From Candidatus Bathyarchaeota archaeon (lineage in GTDB: Archaea > Thermoproteota > Bathyarchaeia > 40CM-2-53-6 > DTGE01), in NCBI GenBank assembly GCA_018396725.1, contig JAGTRC010000002.1, forward strand, positions 62,001 to 126,000: a DNA stretch of 64,000 bases, read 5' to 3'. Below the pieces are notes generated by a model that was not told where the DNA came from, made no database searches, and saw nothing but the letters and a program-made list of their open reading frames with translations. This document shows positions 43,035 through 52,888 of the stretch, piece by piece. Each line of letters begins with the position of its first letter. Position 1 is the stretch's first letter. Made by a program: the position numbers and the translations under genes.

Positions 43035-46000
43035 CTAGGTCTTCTCCTTCAACTCCAGTCTAGGAGCTATACCCAAGGCCATCAGCTCCTGGAGTAGGAG
43101 CTTGAACGCGTATGACAGGGCTACAGGGGATATCTTAGCTTTTTCGCCGCATATACGGCATACGTACCGGTTCTGTTTCGCATCGTAGTATGCTATTAAT
43201 CCGCATCCCTCGCATACCAGGATGGTGACCTTATCCGACTCCTCGAGTAGGCGGTCCATCAACAGGGCGGACGCCCCATGGCCTATCAGGCAGTCCCGCT
43301 CCATCTCTCCAAACCTTAAGCCTCCTCCGCGGGCCCTCCCCTCCGTAGGCTGGCGCGTGAGCATCTGGACCTGCCCCCTCGCCCTGGCGTGCATCTTATC
43401 CGCAACCATGTGGTGGAGCTTCTGATAATATACGATCCCCATGAACACATCCACTTCAAGCTTCTCGCCGCTTATACCATTGTATAATACTTCCCGACCG
43501 TTGTACTGGAAACCCGCCCTTAAGAGCTGCCTCCTCAGGGATTCCCGGTCCTCCCCTCCGAACGGGGTACCGTCTATAAATCTCCCCTCAGCCGCGCCCA
43601 GTTTACCCGCTATTGATTCTATGAACTGTCCTATAGTCATCCTCGACGGAAATGCGTGGGGGTTTATTATTATATCCGGTGTTAAGCCGTACTCCGTGAA
43701 GGGCATATCCTCCGCTGGGACCAGTAGGCCTATAACCCCTTTCTGACCGTGCCTTGAGGCGAATTTATCGCCTAGTTCAGGGATCCTTGTATCTCTAACA
43801 CGGACTTTCACCAGCTTGTTTCCTTCGATGGACTCCGTTATGAAGACTGCATCGGTGACGCCTAGCTCTGAGGGGCGCATGCATATCGAGGAGTCCCTTC
43901 GGGCAGGACCTGAAACCTCGAATTCCCTGTACTCCTCTAGGAACCTCGGGGGGCTCGTCCTCCCTATGAGGACGGTGTTCCCCTCCACCTCCACCTCCAC
44001 CGGTATTATCCCGTCCTCCTCGAGAAGCCTGTAGTATTGGTCCCCCCTATACCCCCTTATGTTGGGTTCAGGTATCTCGAACTTATCCCTGAGCCCTCCC
44101 AGGTACTGCCTGGATTCGCCTTCATAGGTCCTGAAGAACGTGGACCTGGCGAGTCCCCTGTCCACGGAGGACTTATTCATTATTATCGCGTCTTCCATGT
44201 TGTAGCTCTGGTATGTCAGCACCGCCACCACACAGTTTTGTCCTGAGGGGCGGCGGTTGTACCGGGTGGTCTTCATGCTCCTAGTTGTAACTATGGGAGC
44301 TTGGGGATAATGCAGGATGTGGGCCCTGGAGTCGACCCTGTTGAAGTAATTGCTGGCGTATACTCCGAGGGCTTGTTTAGCCATGGCTGATTCATAGGCG
44401 TTTCTAGGAGACTGATTATGCTCCGCGTATGGTATTAGGGAGGCGCATATCCCGAGGATGGCGTAGGGGGATATCTCCAAATGCGTAGTCTCGGGGGTGA
44501 TCTGGTGGACGTCCAGGGCGACCAGGGCGTTCTCCTCCTCATCCGAGTCCAGGTATTCTATCACACCCCTCTCTATTAGGGAAAGCCAGCTCACCTCCCC
44601 CTTCTCGACCCCGGCTATATCTCCCCCGCCTAGTAGTGGGGTTCCGCCCTCCACGACGATTAAGGGTCTGCGGACCCTTCCCGCATCGCAGTTCACGATT
44701 ATCTCATCCTCTCCCTCGGGGCTTTTGGCTGGATGATAGGCCACGTTTATTTGGTGGCTCAGCTTCCCATCCCTGCGTTTCCTCCTTACGGCTGCCACCA
44801 GGGTTTCCGGATCCCCCGTGTATCCTAGCAGTATCCCATCCACGAAGACCTTTGCGCCTTTAAGGCGGAGGTCCTTGGAGGCTTCGCCCATAGGGGTTAC
44901 TCCCAGCTCTTTGAGAGCCTCGATCACAGGCTCTACGGGACAGCCCACTGAGATCTCGGAGGATAGGGCTAAGTTCTTCACTAAGCCGCAGTTCGAGCCC
45001 TCAGGGGTCTCGTTTGGACATAGCCTCCCCCAATGGGTTGAGTGTAGATCCCTCGCCTCCAGGTTTGGTTGGCTCCTGCTCAGGGGGGATTGAAGCCTCC
45101 GGAGGTGGCTCAACGTCGAGTAATAGCTGGTCCTGTCCAGTAGCTGGGTTACCCCAACCCTTCCCCTCACCCAGTTGCCGGTGGCTATCGCGTGTTGCAG
45201 CCTCTCAGTGATTATCCCCGGCCGGACGGCGTTGGATACCAGTATTTCGCCGTGCCGCCTTATTATCACCTTTTCAAGCTGGTATTTCATGTCCCTTGTA
45301 AGGGTCCTGAAAGCTATCCTGAAGAGGTCGGATAGCAGGGGGCCTGCGAGCTTCAGTCTCTTATTCGCGTAATGGTCTTTATCGTCTTCGTCTCTTATCC
45401 CGAGCTTTAACTCCACGATTCTACGCGCTATCTCCGCTAGGAGATAGGCCTTCTCGATCCTTTTCTCAGGGCTGGTCCCTATGTGCGGGAGGAGGTTCCT
45501 ATCTATAAGGTTTTCAGCTTTTCTCATCCGGTACTCTTCAACCTGGCCTGGGGCCAGCCGGTTCCCGAGGTATTGCAACGCATCCCTCTGGGATATTACA
45601 CCTGAAGCCTTCTCGAAGGATGGGGCGAGCTCGGCCTGGATCTCATCCCGCGGGGATACCATCCCAGCTATCTTCACATCCTCCTCCACTCCGAGGGCCT
45701 TTATCATTATTATGATGGGTACCTCGACGGGTATCCCCGGGGTCGAGAGGTATATGGCGCCGTCGTTCTTCATCTTAGCCTCTATCCGAGCCCTGAACCC
45801 GACCGTCGTGGAGAACATCTTCGCCTTATAGGTGGGGGTGACCCCTGTATGCTCGGATTCCACCAGGATCCTGTTCGGGGCGAGATCCTCCAACCCCACT
45901 ATTACGCGTTCCGAACCGTTTATTATGAAGTATCCTCCGGGATCTAGGGGGTCCTCGCCTATCCTACGGAGCTCCTCTGGAGTTAGTTTGCTGAGGGGGC

Positions 46001-46370
46001 AGATCTTAGATTTCAGCATAACGGGCATATCGCCTATGTATACGAGCTCCGTCCTAGCCTCCCTGCCATCTATTACCGTGGTCATCTCGAGGTGTATTGG
46101 AGCCGAATATGTCAGGTTTCTAATCCTGGCCTCCATGGGATATATCTGGCGTTCGGCGCCGTCTACCTCTATAACCCTAGGTGTGCCTACGGTTATCTTT
46201 CCGAACCTTACCTTTAAAGAGTATTTCTCAGCCTCTATAGGTATCTCCTTGGTCTCATCTATTATGGATTGGATGTCGTGATCTATGAAGTCGTTATAGG
46301 AGTCTATGTGCTGCCTGACCAGGCCCTCCTCCTGGAGGAATCTCTCTATCAGGCCCCAGTGGTCTCCCAT
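43035..46370 (-). CDS. rpoB: DNA-directed RNA polymerase subunit B (single chain)
   Basis: 1111 residues, unsplit. LCPNETPEGSNCGLVKNLAL (rifampicin-region equivalent), SYNMEDAIIMN, KFASRHGQKGVIG (catalytic lysine), PDIIINPHAFPSRMTIGQ, and the C-terminal zinc ribbon CEGCG...CRICG. With subunit A it makes the active centre. Lies three bases after rpoH and one before rpoA on the minus strand; length is typical for the single-chain crenarchaeal-type B subunit. Confidence 0.97.
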   Translation of the reverse strand: MGDHWGLIERFLQEEGLVRQHIDSYNDFIDHDIQSIIDETKEIPIEAEKYSLKVRFGKITVGTPRVIEVDGAERQIYPMEARIRNLTYSAPIHLEMTTVIDGREARTELVYIGDMPVMLKSKICPLSKLTPEELRRIGEDPLDPGGYFIINGSERVIVGLEDLAPNRILVESEHTGVTPTYKAKMFSTTVGFRARIEAKMKNDGAIYLSTPGIPVEVPIIIMIKALGVEEDVKIAGMVSPRDEIQAELAPSFEKASGVISQRDALQYLGNRLAPGQVEEYRMRKAENLIDRNLLPHIGTSPEKRIEKAYLLAEIARRIVELKLGIRDEDDKDHYANKRLKLAGPLLSDLFRIAFRTLTRDMKYQLEKVIIRRHGEILVSNAVRPGIITERLQHAIATGNWVRGRVGVTQLLDRTSYYSTLSHLRRLQSPLSRSQPNLEARDLHSTHWGRLCPNETPEGSNCGLVKNLALSSEISVGCPVEPVIEALKELGVTPMGEASKDLRLKGAKVFVDGILLGYTGDPETLVAAVRRKRRDGKLSHQINVAYHPAKSPEGEDEIIVNCDAGRVRRPLIVVEGGTPLLGGGDIAGVEKGEVSWLSLIERGVIEYLDSDEEENALVALDVHQITPETTHLEISPYAILGICASLIPYAEHNQSPRNAYESAMAKQALGVYASNYFNRVDSRAHILHYPQAPIVTTRSMKTTRYNRRPSGQNCVVAVLTYQSYNMEDAIIMNKSSVDRGLARSTFFRTYEGESRQYLGGLRDKFEIPEPNIRGYRGDQYYRLLEEDGIIPVEVEVEGNTVLIGRTSPPRFLEEYREFEVSGPARRDSSICMRPSELGVTDAVFITESIEGNKLVKVRVRDTRIPELGDKFASRHGQKGVIGLLVPAEDMPFTEYGLTPDIIINPHAFPSRMTIGQFIESIAGKLGAAEGRFIDGTPFGGEDRESLRRQLLRAGFQYNGREVLYNGISGEKLEVDVFMGIVYYQKLHHMVADKMHARARGQVQMLTRQPTEGRARGGGLRFGEMERDCLIGHGASALLMDRLLEESDKVTILVCEGCGLIAYYDAKQNRYVCRICGEKAKISPVALSYAFKLLLQELMALGIAPRLELKEKT

Positions 46371-46373
46371 CCC

Positions 46374-46652
46374 CTAGTCCTCCACAACGTATCTATAGGC
46401 TGTAGCTTCGCCGGCGGTGGGGCTCCGCCTTATTATCTTTATTATATCTCCAGGCCTTGCCCCTATGGCCTTCGCAGCTGGATCGGATACCTTAATATAC
46501 GGTAGCTGATAAGGTTTTACATGATATTTCTTTAGCAGTTCCTCGGCCTCCTCCTCCGTGAGGAGCACATGCCTGGGGACCAATACATGGTTTAATACGT
46601 TGTAGGTCCGCTTATCCTCTCTTTTCACGTGAAGAACCCACCTTGTGGGCAA
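46374..46652 (-). CDS. rpoH: DNA-directed RNA polymerase subunit H
   Basis: 92 residues with the RPB5 C-terminal domain: [56 protein letters not shown] and YRYVV. TTG 46652 is the frame start; GTG 46628 is an alternative giving the more usual ~84 residues. An A+T-rich CTTTATTAAAAG (46671-46682, complement) is the likely TATA for the whole operon. Helps open the promoter and contacts downstream DNA. Confidence 0.95.
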   Translation of the reverse strand: MPTRWVLHVKREDKRTYNVLNHVLVPRHVLLTEEEAEELLKKYHVKPYQLPYIKVSDPAAKAIGARPGDIIKIIRRSPTAGEATAYRYVVED

Positions 46653-46695
46653 GTTATAGGCTTTCCAGGGCTTTTAATAAAGTTTATTGTCTAGT

Positions 46696-46858
<163 letters not shown>

Positions 46859-46890
46859 GCGGGCCCTGGATTGGGGAGGTGCAGCCTTTA

Positions 46891-46900
46891 CTTATAAGCT
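46891..46900 (-). promoter_or_regulatory. TATA box of tRNA-Lys
   Basis: AGCTTATAAG on the minus strand, about 33-42 bases ahead of the tRNA 5' end; position and sequence fit an archaeal tRNA promoter. Confidence 0.5.
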
Positions 46901-46927
46901 TTTATCGATGCCGGCGGGGCAGGGGTT

Positions 46928-46946
46928 TGGGTTAAGCCCTAACCCA
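46928..46946. repeat. Inverted repeat upstream of tRNA-Lys and the second MtrH gene
   Basis: Arms TGGGTTA and TAACCCA with a five-base centre. It lies in the 255-base region between divergent tRNA-Lys and mtrH-like genes, so it could be an operator or an RNA hairpin. The rest of 46859-47113 contains only the two TATA elements I can recognise. Confidence 0.35.
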
Positions 46947-47113
46947 TTACGGCAGCCGCACCCATGGAGCTCGGGGATGACGGCCCATCTCGCCAGGGCC
47001 GCCTCCATCCATCGACAACTTTCATATGGGATGGCCCCGTAAAGGCCCTTCCATCAATCACGTTCTACATTCGATGGAAAGGGATATATCCCATGCCTCC
47101 CATCTATACAGGT

Positions 47114-48010
47114 ATGTTCAGGTTTAAAGTTGAACAGAAGAGGTTTAGGATAGGCGATGTGGAGGTAGGCGGGGAGCCGGGCAGGCGTCCGATCTGCCTT
47201 ATCGGAACCATCTTTTACTCTAAGGAGAGGCTTCACCTTGACGAGGATAAGGGGGAGTTCGATAAGGAAGAAGCTGAGAGGCTTATAGGTTTACAGGAGG
47301 AATTCTCCGATAAAACGGGTAACCCATGCATGTTGGATGTGGTTGGATCCACGGCTGAGTCCCTGGTACGCCATTTAGAGTTCGCCGCCGCCGTTACGGA
47401 TATGCCCTTACTGGTGGATGGGGTTACGGCCGAGGTTAGGATAGAGGCTGTTAAGAGACTTAAGGAGTTGGGATTGAAGGAGCCTTTAGTGTATAATTCC
47501 CTTACACCAGATTTTAAGCCTGAGGAGCTCACCGCTTTGAAGATCTCCGGGATCGACGCCGCCGTAATATTGACTTTTTCATCCAAGGCCTTCACCAGCA
47601 AGGGGAGGGTAGACGCCGCCAAGAAGACCCTAGAGATGGTCGGCGACGTGGTTAAACGCCCCTTAGTGGACACGGCCGTCTTGGACATACCTACCCTGGG
47701 TTCAGCCTCTAAGGCTATGATGGAGGTTAAAAACGAGCTGGGCCTTCCAGCCGGCTGCGGCGCCCACAATGCAGTCGAGACCTGGAGGGGCCTGAAGAGC
47801 AAGATGGGGATTCAAGCCAGGGATCCCTCATTGGCCTCGGCCTCCGTTATAGCCGCGTGTTTCGGCGCCGACTTCATACTGTATGGTCCCATAGAGCATG
47901 CGCCCAAGGTTTTCCCAGCCGTGGCGATGGTGGATGCCGCCCTAGGTTACTTATCTTTCGAGGATGGATGCCGCCCTAAGCCCCCCCATCCCCTCTTCAA
48001 GATAGCCTGA
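47114..48010 (+). CDS. Second MtrH-like methyltransferase
   Basis: 298 residues from ATG 47114. MFRFKVEQKRFRIGDVEVGG is the typical MtrH beginning, followed by RPICLIGTIFYSKE, CMLDVVGSTAESL, PLLVDGVTAEVR, DTAVLDIPTLGSASKA, GLPAGCGAHNAV and FILYGPIEHAPKVFP. TATA-like GGATATATC (47082-47090) lies about 25-32 bases before this ATG, so the message is probably leaderless; the frame upstream to 46964 is not used. Closer to genuine MtrH than the copy at 5650, which differs in several loops. No corrinoid gene is adjacent, so it may serve the module at 7-11 kb or another donor. Confidence 0.88.
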   Translation: MFRFKVEQKRFRIGDVEVGGEPGRRPICLIGTIFYSKERLHLDEDKGEFDKEEAERLIGLQEEFSDKTGNPCMLDVVGSTAESLVRHLEFAAAVTDMPLLVDGVTAEVRIEAVKRLKELGLKEPLVYNSLTPDFKPEELTALKISGIDAAVILTFSSKAFTSKGRVDAAKKTLEMVGDVVKRPLVDTAVLDIPTLGSASKAMMEVKNELGLPAGCGAHNAVETWRGLKSKMGIQARDPSLASASVIAACFGADFILYGPIEHAPKVFPAVAMVDAALGYLSFEDGCRPKPPHPLFKIA

Positions 48011-48020
48011 CACCTCCCCG

Positions 48021-49142
48021 CTACCTTAACACCTTAATGGATTCCCCTAGAGCCTTCAGGAAGACCCTGTTCTCCTCCTCCGTACCCACCGTGACCCGTA
48101 TATGCTCCGGTAAACCCCATGGACCCATGTAACGGGTTATGATACCCTTCATCATCAATTCCTGGGCGATCGCGGCGGCGCCTCCTCCAAGCCTTATCAG
48201 CACGAAATTTGCCGCGCTTGGAATATATTCTAAGCCTAGGTCCTTTAAGCCCTCGTAGAGCTGCCTCTTACCCTTCTCGGTCTTCTCCACCACCCTTTTC
48301 ACGTACTCCTCCTCGTCCAGCGCAGCCTCAGCCGCTATCTGCGCTAGGGAATTAACGTTGAATGGGCTTCTAACCTTGTTCATCAACTCTATGATCGAAG
48401 GCTCAGCTATCGCGTAACCTACCCTTAGACCCGCGATCCCATAAGCCTTGGAGAAGGTTCGGGCGGTGATGATGTTACCTTTCCCGTCATGATATCTCAG
48501 GGAGTCGGGATAGTCTCCGAGATCCCGGGCGTATTCAAAATAGGCCTCGTCGAAGAAGATTATCACGTCTTCAGGCACCTCGTCCAGGAACCTCTCCACC
48601 TCTCCTCTTGTGACATAGGTTCCCGTGGGATTGTCTGGGTTCGCGATGAATATCAGCTTTGTAGTGGGGGTGACGGCCCCCGCCATGGCATCGAGGTCGT
48701 ACCTGTAGTTCTTCAACGGAACCCTTCTTATTCTGAGGCCTGCAGCCTTCGATGCTATATGGTAGATCAGGAATGTGGGATAAGCCATCAAAACTTCGTC
48801 TCCCTTATCCAGTAAAGCCCTCAAGGCGAGTGTAACCAGCTCATCCGATCCGTTACCGAAAATTATCCGGTTACCCTCCACCCCGTATCTCCTGGAGAGC
48901 TTCTCCCTGAGGTGATAGCAGCTGCTATCCGGATACCGGTTAACCTCTAAGATCGCCCTCCTTAAGGCTTCTAAAACCCTCCTCGGAGGCCTATAGGGAT
49001 TCTCATTCGAAGCCAATTTAATCACCTTCTTCAGGCCCAGCTCTCTCTTCAACTCCGATGCAGGCTTACCCGGCTTATAGGACTCCAGATCCTTGAGCTC
49101 AGGCTTAACCCTCAACTTCAAATAATCTACACCTTCACCCAT
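48021..49142 (-). CDS. hisC: Histidinol-phosphate aminotransferase
   Basis: 373 residues, fold-type I PLP enzyme. KLASNENPYRPP, GNGSDELV, IANPDNPTGTYV, FFDEAYFEY (aspartate to PLP nitrogen) and TFSKAYGIAGLRVGY (Schiff-base lysine) are the HisC motifs. Converts imidazole-acetol phosphate to histidinol phosphate; related enzymes act on aromatic amino acids. No other his genes lie near. Convergent with mtrH2, ten bases apart. Confidence 0.87.
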   Translation of the reverse strand: MGEGVDYLKLRVKPELKDLESYKPGKPASELKRELGLKKVIKLASNENPYRPPRRVLEALRRAILEVNRYPDSSCYHLREKLSRRYGVEGNRIIFGNGSDELVTLALRALLDKGDEVLMAYPTFLIYHIASKAAGLRIRRVPLKNYRYDLDAMAGAVTPTTKLIFIANPDNPTGTYVTRGEVERFLDEVPEDVIIFFDEAYFEYARDLGDYPDSLRYHDGKGNIITARTFSKAYGIAGLRVGYAIAEPSIIELMNKVRSPFNVNSLAQIAAEAALDEEEYVKRVVEKTEKGKRQLYEGLKDLGLEYIPSAANFVLIRLGGGAAAIAQELMMKGIITRYMGPWGLPEHIRVTVGTEEENRVFLKALGESIKVLR

Positions 49143-49441
49143 GGGATCGATCCAGAGGCGGAGCTCCCTAATCCGGTTTCAATATTTAAAAATTAATCTT
49201 CCACGCTTGAATTCTCGATCAGCGCATCTCCATTAATGAAGAGATAGAAGAGATCCCAGCTGCAGGGATCCCTACTTCAGAGCACCTCCATCGGGATCGG
49301 TATATTCCAGGTATACGTTAAGGGTTTACATTCTCCTCAGAACTCACGGGGCAGGGAGTGTTCTCGGTCCATGCTTGAGACTTCAGCTGAGGCAAGGCCT
49401 AAACCGGGATGTTCACTCCAGGCGGCCTTAAACCCTCGAGG
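49143..49441. other. Intergenic region of 299 bases
   Basis: Between two minus-strand genes. AATATTTAAAAATTAAT (about 49180-49197) next to hisC is its likely TATA region. I see no open frame or RNA fold that I can name in the rest. Confidence 0.4.
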
Positions 49442-50722
49442 CTAGGTTCCCAGATCCCAGCTGGAGAGGTATCGCCTCTGCTCCTCCGTAAGCTCTTCCA
49501 GGCTTATGCCCATGCATCTCAGCTTCAGCCCAGCCACCTCCATATCGATATCCTCCGGGACGTCCAGGACCTTCACCGGCAACCTACCCTTATTTCCATA
49601 CAGGTATTCGACGCATAACGCTTGTAGGGAGAAGGAGAGGTCCATGACGTCGCTGGGATGCCCCTCCCCGCATACGAGGTTCACGAGCCTCCCATCCGCG
49701 AGGAGGTAAAGCCGCCTCCCATCCCTAAGCCTATACTCCTCCACGCATTCGGATATCCGTCTATGCTCCGCTGAGAGCTCAGCCAACCCATCCTTTGAGA
49801 CCTCCACGTCGAAGTGGCCCGCATTGGCTAGGATAGCTCCATCCTTCATGTTTCTGAAGTGCTCCTTCCTGATGACGTTGACGTCCCCGGTGGCCGTTAT
49901 GAAGAGGTCCCCGTAGGCTGAGGCCTCAGCCATTGAAGCGACTTGGAACCCTGACATGGCGGCCTTCAGAGCCCTTATGGGATGGCATTCCACGACGGTA
50001 ACCCTCGCCCCCATCCCCCTCGCCCTCTCCGCTATGCCTGAGCCGACCCTCCCGTATCCCGCGACCACCACGTTCATCCCAGCCAGGAGGATGTTTGTAG
50101 CCCTTATAACCCCGTCCAGAGCTGATTGACCCGTCCCGAGGGGGTTATCGAATAGGCTCTTACTCTGAGCCTCGTTGACGGCTATCACCGGGTACCTCAG
50201 GGCGCCATCCCTGTCCAGGGCCCTCAACCTTAAAACCCCGGTGGTGGTCTCCTCCGTCCCCCCGATCACCGTCTTTAAAGCCTCGCCGCCCATCCTGTGG
50301 AGCTGAATCGTTAAGTCCCCACCGTCATCTAGGGTGATCCCAGGCCTCCAATCCAGGACGTGCCTGATACACTCGTAGTACTCCGCTTCGCTCTGCCCCC
50401 TCCAAGCATAGACGTGGAACCCCTCCTGGGCCAGGGCCGCTGCAACCCCATCCTGCGTGGAGAGGGGGTTCGAACCGCAAAGTGCAACAGTTGCCCCGCC
50501 GGAGGCCAGAACCCTAGCCAGTACAGCCGTCTCTTTAGTCACGTGGAGGCACCCGCCTACAACCAAACCCTCCAAAGGCTTAACCCGCTCAAACCTCCGC
50601 TTAACCTCCATCAAGACGGGCATCCTGGATTCAGCCCATGAAATGCTTTTTAAACCCTCCTCAGCCAATCCTAGATCCTTAACCCTGAACTCCGCCAAAT
50701 CAAACCCTCCATCACCAATCAA
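49442..50722 (-). CDS. ahcY: S-adenosylhomocysteine hydrolase
   Basis: 426 residues. MPVLMEVKRRFERVKPLEG, GCLHVTKETAVL, SNPLSTQD and GGTEETTTGVLRL are substrate-domain signatures; the NAD domain has VVAGYGRVGSGIAERARGMGARVTV, and LANAGHFDVEV follows. The C-terminal LRCMGISLEELTEEQRRYL completes it. NPLSTQDGVAA and a TLDDGGDL loop deviate slightly from the standard. Breaks down the SAH produced by methyltransferases, so it pairs with the SAM synthetase at 28.8 kb. Confidence 0.92.
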   Translation of the reverse strand: MIGDGGFDLAEFRVKDLGLAEEGLKSISWAESRMPVLMEVKRRFERVKPLEGLVVGGCLHVTKETAVLARVLASGGATVALCGSNPLSTQDGVAAALAQEGFHVYAWRGQSEAEYYECIRHVLDWRPGITLDDGGDLTIQLHRMGGEALKTVIGGTEETTTGVLRLRALDRDGALRYPVIAVNEAQSKSLFDNPLGTGQSALDGVIRATNILLAGMNVVVAGYGRVGSGIAERARGMGARVTVVECHPIRALKAAMSGFQVASMAEASAYGDLFITATGDVNVIRKEHFRNMKDGAILANAGHFDVEVSKDGLAELSAEHRRISECVEEYRLRDGRRLYLLADGRLVNLVCGEGHPSDVMDLSFSLQALCVEYLYGNKGRLPVKVLDVPEDIDMEVAGLKLRCMGISLEELTEEQRRYLSSWDLGT

Positions 50723-50867
50723 TCCAAACGGGGAGGCTTACGGTAGTAGATGACGGTGAACTCTTAAATGGGCTTTAGTTTAATTAAAAAAACGTTGGGG
50801 GTTTCATCCTTGAAGCCGGACCTCGTGGGCCCTCCGGTCTCCTTGTCTTCTCCCAGGCTCCTCCGGT

Positions 50868-51194
50868 TTAATCCACCTTCTCAACCTTGATCTCGATGGT
50901 GGAGACGTTCCGAGCATCGCCGCCCTCGCCCACCGTCTCCGTCCCGATCTTAATATCCTTAACCTGAAGCTTACCGCCCAGGAACCTCCTACGGACGACC
51001 TCTATCACATCCACGGCCCTGCTGATGGCCCTGCCCCTAGCCTTAACCGTCAACTCGGTGGCGCCTCCCGTGAAGTGCATGAGGACAGCTGTGGCGTAGC
51101 TGAGCACAGGCTTCCTGCCGATCAGGATCGTGTCGGGTGGGATAGGCGAGGCAGCCTTAGAAGCGACGCTCTCAACGGGGTCTTCCTCAGACAT
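50868..51194 (-). CDS. albA: Alba chromatin protein
   Basis: 108 residues from ATG 51194 (GGAGGTG eight bases before). ILIGRKPVLSYATAVLMHFTGG includes the K that is acetylated in Sulfolobus Alba (GRKP), followed by VKARGRAISRAVDVIEVVRRRFL. An N-terminal acidic tail of ~20 residues is longer than usual. Binds DNA and RNA as a dimer. Its promoter shares a 312-base region with the division operon that starts on the other strand. Confidence 0.94.
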   Translation of the reverse strand: MSEEDPVESVASKAASPIPPDTILIGRKPVLSYATAVLMHFTGGATELTVKARGRAISRAVDVIEVVRRRFLGGKLQVKDIKIGTETVGEGGDARNVSTIEIKVEKVD

Positions 51195-51506
51195 GCAGCG
51201 TTCACCTCCTCGAACGTTCATTGGACACGTAAACATATACCCGATACGATTACCTTCTTAAGTCTTTCCATGCCATGGGCTGCCATGGATCCATTGATAC
51301 GCCTACCAGGTGCCGGATAGCCTAAAACATGAAACGTGAGAAAACCCTCCACTATTCACCGGAGATTTTAACACCTTCTTAGAACTAACTTTAATCAAAA
51401 CCCCATGATAGGAGAAGGGATCAGCATAACGTGAGCCTCCCAGCTCGGCCGGCCTGAAACCCGGCCATACAGTTAGAAGGTTAGACTGGGAAGGGGGAGG
51501 ATCAGC
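51195..51506. promoter_or_regulatory. Divergent regulatory region between alba and the cdv operon
   Basis: Contains A+T-rich TATA candidates for both directions (ATACGATT..., and ACTTTAATCAAA near 51390-51402 on the plus side) and an inverted repeat GGCCGG-8 bases-CCGGCC at 51447-51466, about 40 bases before the first ESCRT-III gene. The repeat would form a G+C-rich hairpin in the leader of the division transcript. Confidence 0.4.
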
Positions 51507-52145
51507 CTGCCCTCCAAGATAGTTAAGACTTGGAATGGAAACCCCTCAGTAATATCGAGGTTCGGGGAGAAACTCTCCAGCTACAAGCTCCCGCCCAGGG
51601 AAAGGCTAGTTCAGGCTATCTACCGTTTAAAGACCCAGAGGAGGAAGCTGGAAGATCACTGGGAGAAGCTTCAGGGATACGATAAAACCCTCCTGGATAG
51701 ATGTGTGAAAGCCCGGATGGCCCATGACGACCCGAGGGCCATAATATATGCTAATGAATGCGCCGAGGTCAGGAAGATAGCTAAGCTCACCCTCGCCAGC
51801 CAGCTAGCCCTGGAAAAGGCTATTCTCCGCTTGGAGACCGTTAAGGAGTTCGGGGATCTGGCCTCCGCCATGAGCCACATACCCCAGGTAATCCATATGA
51901 TAAGGGCTCAGATAGCCGGGATAATGCCCGAGACCTCGTATGAGCTGAACGATATATGCGCTACCCTAGAGGATATAGCCCTCCAGACGGGTGAGGCCCT
52001 TACTGATACAAGCCTCCAGCCATCCACGGAAGAGGCCCAAACAATCCTGAGGGAAGCGAACGTAATAGCTGAACAGCAGGTTCGGGAGAGGTTCCCTGAA
52101 CTCCCGGTCAAGAACCTTGAGGCCGAGCAGGAGAATATCGGATAA
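51507..52145 (+). CDS. ESCRT-III/CdvB paralogue 1 (non-standard CTG start)
   Basis: 212 residues if read from CTG 51507. No ATG, GTG or TTG exists in frame before GTG 51705, but the upstream codons encode the conserved first helix (SFxxRFGEKL..., RLVQAIYRLKTQRRKLE) seen in the paralogues, and GGGGGAGG ends six bases before CTG. The core includes YANECAEVRKIAKLTLASQLALE, almost identical to cdvB3. The tail ends in a short helix (AEQQVRERFPELP) that may bind the MIT domain of CdvC. A membrane-remodelling filament subunit; first gene of the operon, six bases before cdvA. Confidence 0.8.
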   Translation: MPSKIVKTWNGNPSVISRFGEKLSSYKLPPRERLVQAIYRLKTQRRKLEDHWEKLQGYDKTLLDRCVKARMAHDDPRAIIYANECAEVRKIAKLTLASQLALEKAILRLETVKEFGDLASAMSHIPQVIHMIRAQIAGIMPETSYELNDICATLEDIALQTGEALTDTSLQPSTEEAQTILREANVIAEQQVRERFPELPVKNLEAEQENIG

Positions 52146-52151
52146 GGAAAG

Positions 52152-52859
52152 GTGGGATTCTTGAAGGCTGAGGAGATAAGACCCTTCATCGGGAAACCCG
52201 TAACCGACATCCATAAGAGGCAGGTGGGCAGGATAATCGGCTACTACGCCAACACCAGGAATGAAGCCACCTCCGTCGAACTTGAACTGGTCAATGGGGA
52301 CTTCGTAAATACCCCGGTAAACCAGATAGAGATAACCGGGGACGCCGTCTATTACATTCAGCCCTGGGAGCTGGAGGCTGAATCCCTGAAAAAACAGTTC
52401 GACCTCATAATTAGGAGGATAAAAGCCCTGGATGAGCTCCGCAGAAACGGCGACATAGATGAGGCGATCTATGAGGAGCTTCGGAGGCAGCACAGCAGCT
52501 CTGTGGAGGAGCTTAAGGAGCAGAGGGAGGTCCTTCTGGAAAGCTTAAACGAGAGGATGAGGAAACTGGACAACCAGATAAAAGAACTGGAGATATTCCT
52601 CGCGAATAGTAAGATGCAGCATACTTCAGGGGAGATAAATGATCAAGCCTATAAGACCGCCTATGAGGCGGTAAATAACGGGCTCAACAGGGCGATCTCG
52701 GAGAAAAACCATCTGAGGGAGCTCACAGAGTTCCTGAAGAACGCTGAGTTCACAATCCAGAGGCCCGGCTTGATCAGGGAGGAGGAGAGGCAGGCGTCCA
52801 CACCCATCGGGAAGATCCCCGACATAGTATACGTGAAGATGAGGGAGGAGGCCATCTAG
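52152..52859 (+). CDS. cdvA: CdvA, membrane-binding coiled-coil division protein
   Basis: 235 residues with GTG start. N-terminal beta domain of PRC-barrel type (GKPVTDIHKRQVGRIIGYYAN, about 1-75), then a long coiled coil (about 80-200: EEL..EQREVLLESLNERMRKLD), and a C-terminal peptide IPDIVYVKMREE like the E3B region that binds the winged helix of CdvB. CdvA polymerises on DNA or membrane and recruits ESCRT-III. Flanked on both sides by ESCRT-III genes. Confidence 0.92.
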   Translation: MGFLKAEEIRPFIGKPVTDIHKRQVGRIIGYYANTRNEATSVELELVNGDFVNTPVNQIEITGDAVYYIQPWELEAESLKKQFDLIIRRIKALDELRRNGDIDEAIYEELRRQHSSSVEELKEQREVLLESLNERMRKLDNQIKELEIFLANSKMQHTSGEINDQAYKTAYEAVNNGLNRAISEKNHLRELTEFLKNAEFTIQRPGLIREEERQASTPIGKIPDIVYVKMREEAI

Positions 52860-52888
52860 ATAGGGCCTTCTAAGAGGAGGGGGCTGGG

